Assembly: GCA_034436035.1 (NCBI GenBank)
Contig: DAOTVW010000050.1
Location: 1-43,991, forward strand
From: UBA4823 sp034436035
GTDB taxonomy: Bacteria > Chloroflexota > Anaerolineae > Anaerolineales > UBA4823
Reading direction: 5' to 3'
Length of the DNA: 43,991 nucleotides
Both the position numbers and the translations under genes were made by a program. The notes under the pieces were generated by a model, which ran no database searches, was not told the DNA's origin, and saw only the letters and a list, made by a program, of their open reading frames with translations. Below, in pieces: positions 33,708 through 41,331 of the stretch (positions are counted from its first letter, which is position 1; each line of letters begins with the position of its first letter).

Positions 33708-34512
33708 GTTATCCCACTTTACCGATGTCTTACCCCTCATCCAGCCAGACAGCATGCTTGCAATTGGCGGGATGACTCTTTATCGCCGCCCGGTTGCTTT
33801 TATCCTCCAACTGATAAAATATGCCATTCAGAATCGCCTTTCCTATCAGCTTACCCTGTTGAGTTTCACAGGTGGTTATGAAGGAGACCTCCTCGTTGGT
33901 GCTGGTCTGGTGAAAACAGTGCGCAGTTGTTATTTCGGGCTGGAGATATTTGGGTTTGCGCCTATGTTCACTTATTATGGAAACCGCGGGGAGTTGGATA
34001 TCATGGAAGAAACTGAAGCCAGCTTAGCCTTTGGACTACGGGCTCAGATGGCAGGGATCGGTTTTATGCCTGGCCGTGGTTGGATTGGAACGGACTTACC
34101 CAAATTGCGACCAGATGTCAAAACTATCGTAGATCCATACAACGGAGAAAGATTAATGGCATTTCCTGCTATCAAACCCAACGTCGCCATTATCCATGCC
34201 CTGAAAGCAGACCCGCATGGGAATGCGATTATCGGGAAAAATAAAGCACTAGATGAAGAATTGTCCATCACTGCAGATGTAGTCATCCTTACCGCCGAAG
34301 AAATTGTTTCAGAACTCGACCAGGCGGATATTGTGGCACCTTTCGTGGATTTTGTCATCGAAGCCCCTCATGGTGCAAAACCAAGTTCTTGCCATCCAAA
34401 ATATGGATTGGATGGCAACACACTATTGGAATATACCAGCCTGGTGCATGATCCAGGTTCTTTTAACCAATATATTCAATCCGTTTTAGGAATAGAATTA
34501 AATCAACGTTAA
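33700..34512 (+). CDS. Class I CoA-transferase A-subunit-like protein
   Basis: A 270-aa protein resembling the alpha subunit of glutaconate-type CoA-transferases (compare GctA, IpdA). Supporting segments are MLAIGGMTLYRRPVAF, SFTGGYEGDLLVGAGLV, GELDIMEETEAS, the glycine-rich MPGRGWIGTDL and ALKADPHGNAII. The usual layout is A followed at once by B; here no B subunit follows and the only B-like gene in the window is at 9578, on the same strand. The start overlaps the HAD gene by 8 nt and has no clear ribosome binding site, suggesting coupling. The substrate is unknown. Confidence 0.8.
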   Translation: MNKLSHFTDVLPLIQPDSMLAIGGMTLYRRPVAFILQLIKYAIQNRLSYQLTLLSFTGGYEGDLLVGAGLVKTVRSCYFGLEIFGFAPMFTYYGNRGELDIMEETEASLAFGLRAQMAGIGFMPGRGWIGTDLPKLRPDVKTIVDPYNGERLMAFPAIKPNVAIIHALKADPHGNAIIGKNKALDEELSITADVVILTAEEIVSELDQADIVAPFVDFVIEAPHGAKPSSCHPKYGLDGNTLLEYTSLVHDPGSFNQYIQSVLGIELNQR

Positions 34513-34593
34513 TCAAATCTCTATCAAATTTTTATCTTTTTCTGATTGAAGTATGATAAGGTATTTTAGAATGGTTGTTATTGAGGAGAAAAA

Positions 34594-35844
34594 ATGGAAA
34601 ATAAGAAACCCAATGTCGCTTTAATCCTGGTGATTATTCTCACCCTTGTGAGCGGTTCTTGCGCAGCTGGATTTTTTGCTGGTCGTCTATCGGCGGAGAA
34701 TCCAAACAATGCTTTTTTGATCATGCCTGGGCAAAGTCCCCAACCACTTCAAAGCACAAATCAGAGTGGATCTGCACAGGATGTCGATCAACTCTTTACG
34801 CCATTTTGGCAAGCTTGGAAATTGGTTCATCAAGAATATGTCGACCAACCTGTCAATGACACCGCCTTAATGCGCGGTGCAATTAAAGGGATGATCGAAG
34901 CTTTAGGAGATGAGCATTCTTCCTATATCGATCCCGATTTATTAAAAGAATTCAATGCGCAACTTACCGGCGAACAATATGAAGGGATCGGCGCGTATGT
35001 CGACACGACCCGAGAGTACCTGACCATCATCGCGCCAATGATGGATTCTCCCGCTGAAAAAGCGGGGCTCAAACCCGGCGATCAAATCATTGCCATCGAC
35101 GGACAGGATATGACCGGTATCAACGGCGAATTGGTGCGCCAAAAAGTATTGGGCCCGGCTGGTTCACAGGTGCGATTAACTATTAAAAGACCTGGTGTAG
35201 ATCAACCGTTCGATGTGGTCATCACCCGCGCCAGCATAAAATCCACCAATGTGATCGGCCACATGGAAAAAAATAATATCGCTTATATTCGCTTGCTGGC
35301 TTTTGGGGATGAAAAAACTACTCAAGATTTTCATAACATGCTCAAGAAATTACTGGATCAAAAACCAAAAGGGATTATCCTCGATCTGCGCAACAACGGA
35401 GGAGGACTGCTGAATTCCGCCATTGATATCGCCTCTGAATTCATCAAAGATGGCGTTATCGTCTACGAACAATATGGAGATGGCCACAAAGATACCTACA
35501 AAGCGAATGGAAAGGGAATAGCCACCGATATCCCCTTAGTCGTCCTTGTGAACGAGGGTAGTGCATCTGCTTCAGAAATCGTCGCCGGCGCAATCCAAGA
35601 TTTGGGGCGCGGGAAACTGGTTGGTGTAACCACGTATGGTAAAGGTTCTGTTCAAATTTGGACGGATTTGGTTAACAACCAGGGAGCCGTGCGCATTACC
35701 GTGGCACGTTGGTTAACTCCCAACGGCCGCACAATTCATAAAGTTGGGTTAACTCCCGATGTAGTTGTTCCAATGAGTGATGAAGATATCGCTGCCAATC
35801 GCGATCCACAATTGGATAAAGCGATTGAGTTACTCAGTAAATAA
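34594..35844 (+). CDS. S41-family C-terminal processing protease
   Basis: A 416-aa protease of the CtpA/CtpB type. An N-terminal membrane helix (about 8-30) places the rest outside the cytoplasm. A PDZ domain lies at about 125-205 (YEGIGAYV to IKRPG). The S41 catalytic domain shows ILDLRNNGGG, the serine region NEGSASASEIVAGAI and the catalytic lysine in YGKGSVQ. Cys is present after the helix (SGSCAAG), but a lipobox residue at -3 is missing, so I read an anchor rather than a lipoprotein. GAGGAG lies 6 nt before the ATG. It is followed 24 bp later by a second predicted membrane protease. Confidence 0.95.
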   Translation: MENKKPNVALILVIILTLVSGSCAAGFFAGRLSAENPNNAFLIMPGQSPQPLQSTNQSGSAQDVDQLFTPFWQAWKLVHQEYVDQPVNDTALMRGAIKGMIEALGDEHSSYIDPDLLKEFNAQLTGEQYEGIGAYVDTTREYLTIIAPMMDSPAEKAGLKPGDQIIAIDGQDMTGINGELVRQKVLGPAGSQVRLTIKRPGVDQPFDVVITRASIKSTNVIGHMEKNNIAYIRLLAFGDEKTTQDFHNMLKKLLDQKPKGIILDLRNNGGGLLNSAIDIASEFIKDGVIVYEQYGDGHKDTYKANGKGIATDIPLVVLVNEGSASASEIVAGAIQDLGRGKLVGVTTYGKGSVQIWTDLVNNQGAVRITVARWLTPNGRTIHKVGLTPDVVVPMSDEDIAANRDPQLDKAIELLSK

Positions 35845-35868
35845 AATATAACCATATTGGAGGTCAAT

Positions 35869-36570
35869 ATGTTTTTTCTAGATCCCAGATATATACTTTT
35901 TATGGCACCTGCCTTTCTATTAATGATATTGGTGCAATGGTATGTCAGCTCCTCCTACTCAAAATGGAGCCGTGTACCATCGCGATTGCGCATTAGTGGT
36001 GCACAAGCTGCCGAACAATTAATCCGTTATGGTGGCTTACAAAACGTTCGAATTGCCACCACCCCCGGTAACTTAACCGATCATTATGATCCGAGAGATA
36101 AAACACTTTACCTTTCCCCAAATGTCTACCAAGGCGCTTCGGTAGCCGCAGTGGCTGTTGCCGCGCACGAGTTAGGACATGCGATGCAAGATAAAGAAAG
36201 TTATGTCCCTCTGCGCCTCCGCTCAGCACTAGTGCCAGCGGTGAACATTGGTTCCTATCTTGGCTGGATACTGCTGATGATTGGATTTTTGTTACGGTTT
36301 CCTGAGATAGCCTGGTTAGGCGTCCTCGTTTTCTCTGGAGGCGCGATTTTTGCATTGGCAACCTTACCGGTCGAGTTGAACGCCTCTGCCCGGGCGAAAC
36401 AGCTATTACGAGAAGCAGGCTTGATCTATAGCGAAGAAGAAATGCAAGGTGTCAATCAAGTGCTCAACGCAGCTGCGTTGACGTATGTAGCGGCTTTGAT
36501 TACCGCTGTCTTACAATTACTCTACTATGCATCCCTGGTCTTGAGCATGGGCGGACGACGGAGAAGCTAA
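35869..36570 (+). CDS. YugP-type zinc metalloprotease (membrane)
   Basis: A 233-aa integral membrane protein of the neutral zinc metallopeptidase family typified by YugP. It has an N-terminal membrane helix (about 8-26), the zinc motif AAHELGHAMQD at about 100-110, and three further hydrophobic segments in the C-terminal half. The segment LPVELNASARAKQLL is strongly conserved in the family and supplies a further metal ligand. The start at 35869 is set by GGAGG 5 nt upstream; an in-frame TTG at 35857 is less likely. It is adjacent to the S41 protease and could share membrane proteolysis duties, which is inferred from position only. Confidence 0.92.
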   Translation: MFFLDPRYILFMAPAFLLMILVQWYVSSSYSKWSRVPSRLRISGAQAAEQLIRYGGLQNVRIATTPGNLTDHYDPRDKTLYLSPNVYQGASVAAVAVAAHELGHAMQDKESYVPLRLRSALVPAVNIGSYLGWILLMIGFLLRFPEIAWLGVLVFSGGAIFALATLPVELNASARAKQLLREAGLIYSEEEMQGVNQVLNAAALTYVAALITAVLQLLYYASLVLSMGGRRRS

Positions 36571-36605
36571 TCTCCCCCAGCTGAAGATGCTTCCCCGCCT
36601 AAACC

Positions 36606-37622
36606 ATGCGTAGATTTTTAATCGCCATCGCCCTTCTGCTTGGAATATTGTTTGTCATCGGTCATTTCGCCGAGGTACAATCGATTTGGGAAACACTACG
36701 GAAGGGCGATTGGCGTTTTATTTCCCTATCTATCCTCGTCGAATTAATCTGGCTCCTTAATCTCGGTGCCACCTATCGCGCAATTTATCATGCGCTTGGA
36801 ATCAATGATAGTTTAAAAAGGCTGACCTATCTCGCTTTAGCAGCAAACTTTACCAACGTGGTGGCTCCCTCGGTAGGCGTGAGCGGCATGGCGGTATTCA
36901 TCTCAGAGGCGCGTAAAACCAATTTACCAAGCGGGAAAGTCACTCTGGCTGGTATCCTTTTCCTTTTACTTGATTACGCCGCCTTCCTTTGTGTTTTGAC
37001 CTTAGGTTTATTTGTGCTGTTCCGCAGGAATGACTTGAACGCTCCAGAAATCATCGCCTCGCTTATCCTCTTTTTCTTAGCCATCGGACTAGGGACAATG
37101 ATTTACATTGGAATGCGTTCTTCATTGGCTTTAGGGAAGATTTTGGCTTGGATAGCACATCAAGTCAACCGTCTCCTTCATCCGTTGTTACATCGCGAGT
37201 ATCTTTCCGAAAAACGCGCATTTGATTTTTCGAACGAGGTAGCGGAGGGATTAATCGTTCTTCGCGAAAATCCACGCAATTTGTTAATCCCTTTTCTCCA
37301 TACCTTACTCAATAAATTTTTATTAGTGTTGATTTTATTCCTCATATTTGTGGCTTTCAAAGCACCCCTTTCAATTGGAACGATCATCGCCGGCTGGAGC
37401 ATGGGTTATTTATTCATGATCATCTCTCCTACTCCCGCAGGAATAGGGTTTGTGGAAGGGGCAATGACCTTGACCATTTCCTCGTTTTATGTCACTTTAA
37501 GTGCGGCAACGATCCTCTCGCTTGCCTATCGCGGGGTGACATTTTGGCTACCGTTATTATTCGGCTTCCTCGCTTTCCGCAGCCTGGAGAATTTAATAAA
37601 ACCGAATTTGACGAACTCTTAG
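36606..37622 (+). CDS. UPF0104/LPG-synthase-TM family membrane protein
   Basis: A 338-aa integral membrane protein with about eight hydrophobic segments, of the lysylphosphatidylglycerol synthase transmembrane (flippase-like) family. The N-terminal domain includes the conserved region LAANFTNVVAPSVGVSGMAV, and the C-terminal region has ISPTPAGIGFVEGAMT, both diagnostic. The soluble aminoacyl-transferase domain of MprF is absent, so lipid flipping or another lipid-handling role is more likely than lysyl transfer. No Shine-Dalgarno is evident before the ATG. The -35 element of the rpmH promoter lies in its last codons. Confidence 0.88.
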   Translation: MRRFLIAIALLLGILFVIGHFAEVQSIWETLRKGDWRFISLSILVELIWLLNLGATYRAIYHALGINDSLKRLTYLALAANFTNVVAPSVGVSGMAVFISEARKTNLPSGKVTLAGILFLLLDYAAFLCVLTLGLFVLFRRNDLNAPEIIASLILFFLAIGLGTMIYIGMRSSLALGKILAWIAHQVNRLLHPLLHREYLSEKRAFDFSNEVAEGLIVLRENPRNLLIPFLHTLLNKFLLVLILFLIFVAFKAPLSIGTIIAGWSMGYLFMIISPTPAGIGFVEGAMTLTISSFYVTLSAATILSLAYRGVTFWLPLLFGFLAFRSLENLIKPNLTNS

Positions 37623-37636
37623 CCTTCGGTTATAAT
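37608..37636 (+). promoter_or_regulatory. Promoter of the rpmH-rnpA operon
   Basis: TTGACG (37608-37613) and a perfect TATAAT (37631-37636) are 17 nt apart. The predicted start near 37643 gives a leader of about 36 nt. The -35 lies inside the end of the preceding membrane-protein gene. Strong promoters are expected for ribosomal protein operons. Confidence 0.8.
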
Positions 37637-37678
37637 CATTTTTTGCGATAATAAAATCTACTAAGAATGGGATAGTGT

Positions 37679-37855
37679 ATGACAAAAAGGACTTATCAAC
37701 CAAAAATACGCAGACGTGTACGAGTGCATGGGTTTCGTGCCCGCATGGCTACTGCTGGCGGTCGCAAGGTTCTGAAAAACCGCCGATTACAAGGTCGTTA
37801 TCGGTTAACCGTGACCAAGAATAATCATGTAAAACACGTGAACTGGAAGGGTTAA
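37679..37855 (+). CDS. rpmH: 50S ribosomal protein L34
   Basis: A 58-aa basic protein of the large ribosomal subunit. KRTYQPK, HGFRARMATAGGRKVL and RRLQGRYRLTV are the whole conserved L34 core. The usual length is 44-47 aa; here a tail of about 11 residues, NNHVKHVNWKG, follows the core. The gene leads the conserved rpmH-rnpA-yidD-yidC-jag order, which confirms the call. A near-consensus promoter lies 42 nt upstream. Confidence 0.97.
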   Translation: MTKRTYQPKIRRRVRVHGFRARMATAGGRKVLKNRRLQGRYRLTVTKNNHVKHVNWKG

Positions 37856-37906
37856 ACCAAACCATAGATTGATACAGATGGTAAAAAGCCTGGATGAATT
37901 GGGATC

Positions 37907-38281
37907 GTGGATCGCCGCTACCGCCTGAAAAAGTCAAGCGACTTTCAGCGGGTGAGGAACACAGGAAAAGCGTATGCTCACCCGCTTTTCGTGTTGATTT
38001 ACGCTCCCAATTCTTCCACGCAAACCCGGGTAGGCATCGCTGCCGGGCGTTCCATAGGTAATGCAGTAAAACGTAATCGTGCCAAAAGGCGTTTGCGAGC
38101 ATGCATTCAGCCTTGGCTAAAACAACTTGAACCTGGATTTGACATCATTTTGATCGCCCGCAAGCCTCTCCTCACTGCATCGTATGACCATCTGTACTCA
38201 GCTTTGGTAAAGGCACTCCGAAAAACGAACATGCTTATGGATGAGATACATGCCAGCGAGACCAGTACCATTAACTCTTGA
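37907..38281 (+). CDS. rnpA: Ribonuclease P protein component
   Basis: The protein subunit that assists the RNase P RNA in cleaving tRNA 5' leaders. The 124-aa basic protein shows RLKKSSDFQRVRNTGKAYAHPLF-type N-terminal sequence and the RNR signature as NAVKRNRAKRRLR. The start is a GTG at 37907, 51 bp after rpmH. The reading frame runs 41 nt into yidD, an unusually long overlap if both chosen starts are right. Confidence 0.95.
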   Translation: MDRRYRLKKSSDFQRVRNTGKAYAHPLFVLIYAPNSSTQTRVGIAAGRSIGNAVKRNRAKRRLRACIQPWLKQLEPGFDIILIARKPLLTASYDHLYSALVKALRKTNMLMDEIHASETSTINS

Positions 38282-38543
38282 TCCACCTGAACCAAGATTA
38301 AGGGATTTACCTGTAACGATCACGAATCTCCCGCGATGGATTCTGTTAAGTTTAATTCGAGCCTATCAACTCACCCTTTCGCGGGCACTGCCGGGCAATA
38401 CCTGCCGCTTCTATCCAACCTGCTCGCATTACGGATACCAGGCCATTTACAAGCATGGTGTTATCAAAGGGAGCATCCTAGCCACCTGGCGTATTTTACG
38501 CTGCAACCCATTCAACCCGGGTGGTTATGACCCAGTTCCATAA
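38241..38543 (+). CDS. yidD: Membrane protein insertion efficiency factor YidD
   Basis: A small protein, 100 aa, that binds the inner face of the membrane and helps YidC-dependent insertion. The core is RAYQLTLSRALPG followed by CRFYPTCSHYGYQAI and CNPFNPGGYDPVP, with the conserved cysteines present. YidD proteins usually start close to the amphipathic helix; this frame has about 30 extra N-terminal residues. No ATG, GTG or TTG closer to the core was found in frame, so the start is either 38241 or the ATG at 38250, both inside rnpA. Confidence 0.92.
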   Translation: MRYMPARPVPLTLDPPEPRLRDLPVTITNLPRWILLSLIRAYQLTLSRALPGNTCRFYPTCSHYGYQAIYKHGVIKGSILATWRILRCNPFNPGGYDPVP

Positions 38544-38569
38544 AATTATTAGAGTGGAAGAACTAGCGA

Positions 38570-39643
38570 ATGAGAAATAAACTTGCTTTGTTTTTGTTCA
38601 TACTTCTAGGGGTTTTCCTCCTTTCTGCATGCTCTGGCACAACCATCGCCTCCAGTTGGCCTGGTGTGACCGTCAATCAAGAAAGGGTATATATCGCTTA
38701 TCATCAACAAATCATCGCCCTCGACATGAAGAGTGGGAGTGAAAAATGGCGCTATCCAGCCGAGGTCAATAATAAAATTTCGTTTTATGCCGCACCTGCG
38801 CTGACACCGGATGATGGGCAGCTCATCGTTGGCGGTTATGATCATGTCCTTTACAGCATCAATCCGCAAAATGGACAAGAAAATTGGAAATTTAGCGAAT
38901 CGAAATATAACTACGTTGCCACACCACTGATCACCAAGGATCGCATCTATGCGCCAACGAGCGGAAAAGCACTTTATGCGTTGGATTTTCAGGGCAACAA
39001 ACTCTGGGACTTCTCTGCGGAGGGAGCGATTTGGGCAACACCAGTCACCGATGAATCCTGCAACTGCATTTATGTCCCTTCCATGGATCACCATATTTAT
39101 GCTATAGATGCCCAAACTGGCAATCTCGTTTGGAAGACGGAAAAATTGGAAGGCTCCATTGTCGGCACCCCAGCCATGGACAAAGAGGGCATTTTATACT
39201 TTGGTACCTTTGGCAATCTGGTGCATGCCTTAGATACGAAAACAAAAACCGACCGCTGGACTTATCCCACTCGAAATTGGGTATGGGGAGATCCTGTTTT
39301 GCAGGATGGACACCTGTATATTACCGACTTAGCCGGCGATCTCATTGCCCTCGATCCCCAAAACGGAAAAGAAATTTGGAAAGTGGAGACAAATTCCGCC
39401 ATCACCGCTTCACCCTTGATATTAAAAGATAAAATCATCATTGGCAATGAAGCCGGTAACCTTTATGCTTTTGACCTACAAGGAAAGCAGTTGTGGATGA
39501 AAACATTCTCCGCTAAACTATTAGCAACCGTCAAATATTCGGATGGCATGTTGTATGTTCCCCTTGTGACAAAGGACGATATATTAGTTGCATTGAATGA
39601 ACAGGGTGAGCAAAGTTGGATATTTAGCCTAGCAAAAAAATAG
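38570..39643 (+). CDS. PQQ-type beta-propeller lipoprotein (BamB-like)
   Basis: A 357-aa predicted lipoprotein. A signal sequence ends in the lipobox LLSAC with Cys21. The rest is a series of repeats of the WD/PQQ type, visible as ALDMKSGSEKWRY, SINPQNGQENWKF, ALDFQGNKLWDFS, AIDAQTGNLVWKT, ALDTKTKTDRWTY and ALDPQNGKEIWKV, consistent with a seven- or eight-bladed propeller outside the membrane. The fold resembles BamB of the Gram-negative outer-membrane assembly machine, but there is no Bam machinery here. It lies between yidD and yidC, so a role near the insertase is suggested by position. No propeller cofactor is implied. Confidence 0.88.
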   Translation: MRNKLALFLFILLGVFLLSACSGTTIASSWPGVTVNQERVYIAYHQQIIALDMKSGSEKWRYPAEVNNKISFYAAPALTPDDGQLIVGGYDHVLYSINPQNGQENWKFSESKYNYVATPLITKDRIYAPTSGKALYALDFQGNKLWDFSAEGAIWATPVTDESCNCIYVPSMDHHIYAIDAQTGNLVWKTEKLEGSIVGTPAMDKEGILYFGTFGNLVHALDTKTKTDRWTYPTRNWVWGDPVLQDGHLYITDLAGDLIALDPQNGKEIWKVETNSAITASPLILKDKIIIGNEAGNLYAFDLQGKQLWMKTFSAKLLATVKYSDGMLYVPLVTKDDILVALNEQGEQSWIFSLAKK

Positions 39644-39661
39644 GAAAATCGGACAAGTATT

Positions 39662-40444
39662 ATGTGGGATCAATTTATTATCAACCCAATGGTGAATGTA
39701 TTGCTATATATTTATAGCCTGATTGGCAATTTCGGAATTGCGATTATTATTTTTACCATTCTCATTCGTTTACTTACCCATCCTCTCACCGCCAGTCAGA
39801 TGAAGAGCTCTCAAGGGCTTCAGGAATTACAGAAATCGAAAGAATGGCAAGAAATTCAAAAAAAGTATAAAGACGACAAGCAAAAACTATCCCAAGAGCA
39901 AATGCGCCTTTATCAAGAAAAAGGGATAAATCCCTTTGGATCCTGTTTGCCAACCCTCATCCAATTTCCGATAATCATCGGGTTATACCAGGCGATTATC
40001 CGCGCTTTGGCAGTCACTCCATTACAGTTATTTGATTTCTCCAAACATATTTACCCCTTCATCAATGCCGCGAAAATCATTCCCTTAAACAATCATTTTC
40101 TATGGATGGATTTGAGTCAACCAGAAAGGTTGTATCTGTTTGGCTTTGGTGTGCCTGTGTTGGCAATCATTGTCGTGATCACCACTTATTTACAAACAAA
40201 ATTAATGACCCCCTCAACTCAACCAGGTGATCAAAGCGCCCAAATGACTCAGATGATGAATTTATATATGCCATTGTTCATCGGTTATATTGCCTACACC
40301 CTGGCATCAGGATTAGCGCTCTATTTTGTGACCAGCAATGTCGTTGGCATCCTTCAGTATGGCGCAATGGGGAAGGTCAATTGGCGCAACCTGATCCCAG
40401 CTCGTTCCAAACCCAGTGAGAAAAGCACAGGAAAAACGAAATGA
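39662..40444 (+). CDS. yidC: Membrane protein insertase YidC/Oxa1
   Basis: A 260-aa inner-membrane insertase that helps membrane proteins fold and insert, alone or with SecYEG. It has about five membrane segments without the large periplasmic domain of proteobacterial YidC. The conserved arginine of the hydrophilic groove is in ILIRLLTHPLT, followed by a cytoplasmic hairpin rich in Lys/Gln (about 50-90) and GSCLPTLIQFPIIIGLYQAI. The C-terminus ends in a basic tail that could meet the ribosome. It overlaps jag by ATGA. Confidence 0.96.
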   Translation: MWDQFIINPMVNVLLYIYSLIGNFGIAIIIFTILIRLLTHPLTASQMKSSQGLQELQKSKEWQEIQKKYKDDKQKLSQEQMRLYQEKGINPFGSCLPTLIQFPIIIGLYQAIIRALAVTPLQLFDFSKHIYPFINAAKIIPLNNHFLWMDLSQPERLYLFGFGVPVLAIIVVITTYLQTKLMTPSTQPGDQSAQMTQMMNLYMPLFIGYIAYTLASGLALYFVTSNVVGILQYGAMGKVNWRNLIPARSKPSEKSTGKTK

Positions 40445-41187
40445 ATGAAAAAAGAACCAGCTTGGAAATCATTGCCCCTTCTGTGGAAGAAGCGATTCAG
40501 CAAGGATTGCAGGAATTAGGCGTTCCCTCTGCAAATGTTCAAATAGATATATTAGATGAAGGCAGTCGTGGCTTATTTGGCATTGGAGCGCGTCAAGCAC
40601 GCGTTCGACTCACCATCAAAGAATCCCCTCAACCAGTGACGACACCATCTGTCACCACTGAGAAAATTATCGAGAAAGAGACCGTTATCGAGAAAACTCC
40701 CCCTCCTGCCGAACAAGATACCCAGCTGCTTTCTAAAGCCGAAGAAGTAGTGAAACGACTATTGCAGGAAATGCAAATTAAAGCATCGGTTAGCGCCTCA
40801 TTCTTGAAAGATTCGAGCGAACATGGAACCCCGCCGATCTATATTGATATCCGCGGTAAAGATTTAACCATCCTCATCGGACCGCAAGCAGAAACACTGA
40901 ACGCCCTTCAATATATCACCAGCCTGATTTTGGGGAAACAGACCAACCAATCGGTACCCATCATGATTGATGTTGAAGGATATCGCTCGCGGAGGGAAAA
41001 CCAACTGCGTCATCTTGCACGCCGAATGGCAGAACAAGCCATTAAAACCGGACGCAGGCAAATTTTGGAGCCAATGCCAGCCAATGAACGCCGGATCATC
41101 CATCTCGAACTCAAGGAATATCCCGGTGTTATCACCGAATCGATCGGTGTTGAACCACGCCGCAAAGTGACGATCATTCCGAAATAA
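40441..41187 (+). CDS. jag: Jag/KhpB RNA-binding protein
   Basis: A 248-aa RNA-binding protein (SpoIIIJ-associated). The Jag-N domain occupies about 1-55 (SLEIIAPSVEEAIQQGL and DEGSRGLFGIGARQARV). A linker of about 65-95 is rich in Thr/Glu/Pro. The KH domain follows at about 95-175, then R3H (LRHLARRMAEQAIKTGR to EPRRKVTIIP). Orthologues bind many RNAs and affect cell elongation and division. It overlaps yidC by 4 nt and ends the rpmH operon, with a short hairpin just beyond its stop. Confidence 0.95.
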   Translation: MNEKRTSLEIIAPSVEEAIQQGLQELGVPSANVQIDILDEGSRGLFGIGARQARVRLTIKESPQPVTTPSVTTEKIIEKETVIEKTPPPAEQDTQLLSKAEEVVKRLLQEMQIKASVSASFLKDSSEHGTPPIYIDIRGKDLTILIGPQAETLNALQYITSLILGKQTNQSVPIMIDVEGYRSRRENQLRHLARRMAEQAIKTGRRQILEPMPANERRIIHLELKEYPGVITESIGVEPRRKVTIIPK

Positions 41188-41188
41188 G

Positions 41189-41205
41189 CCTGCGCCAACC
41201 GCAGG
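41189..41205 (+). terminator. Weak hairpin after jag
   Basis: CCTGCG (41189-41194) and CGCAGG (41200-41205) form a 6-bp GC-rich stem with a CCAAC loop directly after the jag stop. The following GTATTATTGTCCGTTT is only moderately T-rich. It is a plausible but weak Rho-independent terminator of the rpmH-jag operon. Confidence 0.5.
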
Positions 41206-41319
41206 GTATTATTGTCCGTTTAAGGGCAAATAGCTGGATTGAGCATTTTCGACTCGCCTAAACATTCCTTTCGTGTTCAATTCGCTGGAATAAAGGCTCA
41301 TCACGCAATCAAAATTCGT

Positions 41320-41325
41320 TATAAT
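41320..41325 (+). promoter_or_regulatory. -10 box (TATAAT) 6 nt from the pfkB-family ATG
   Basis: A perfect TATAAT is followed by GCATAT and the ATG at 41332. Transcription would start at the start codon. No Shine-Dalgarno and no -35 are evident. It may also serve parA and parB downstream. Confidence 0.6.
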
Positions 41326-41331
41326 GCATAT

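Noticed and set aside
37835..37840. CACGTG core in the 3' end of rpmH as a possible parS site
   Set aside because: Only the central hexamer fits; the flanking bases (TAAAA before, AACTG after) do not match the TGTTT/AAACA arms of parS, and the site is inside a conserved coding region.
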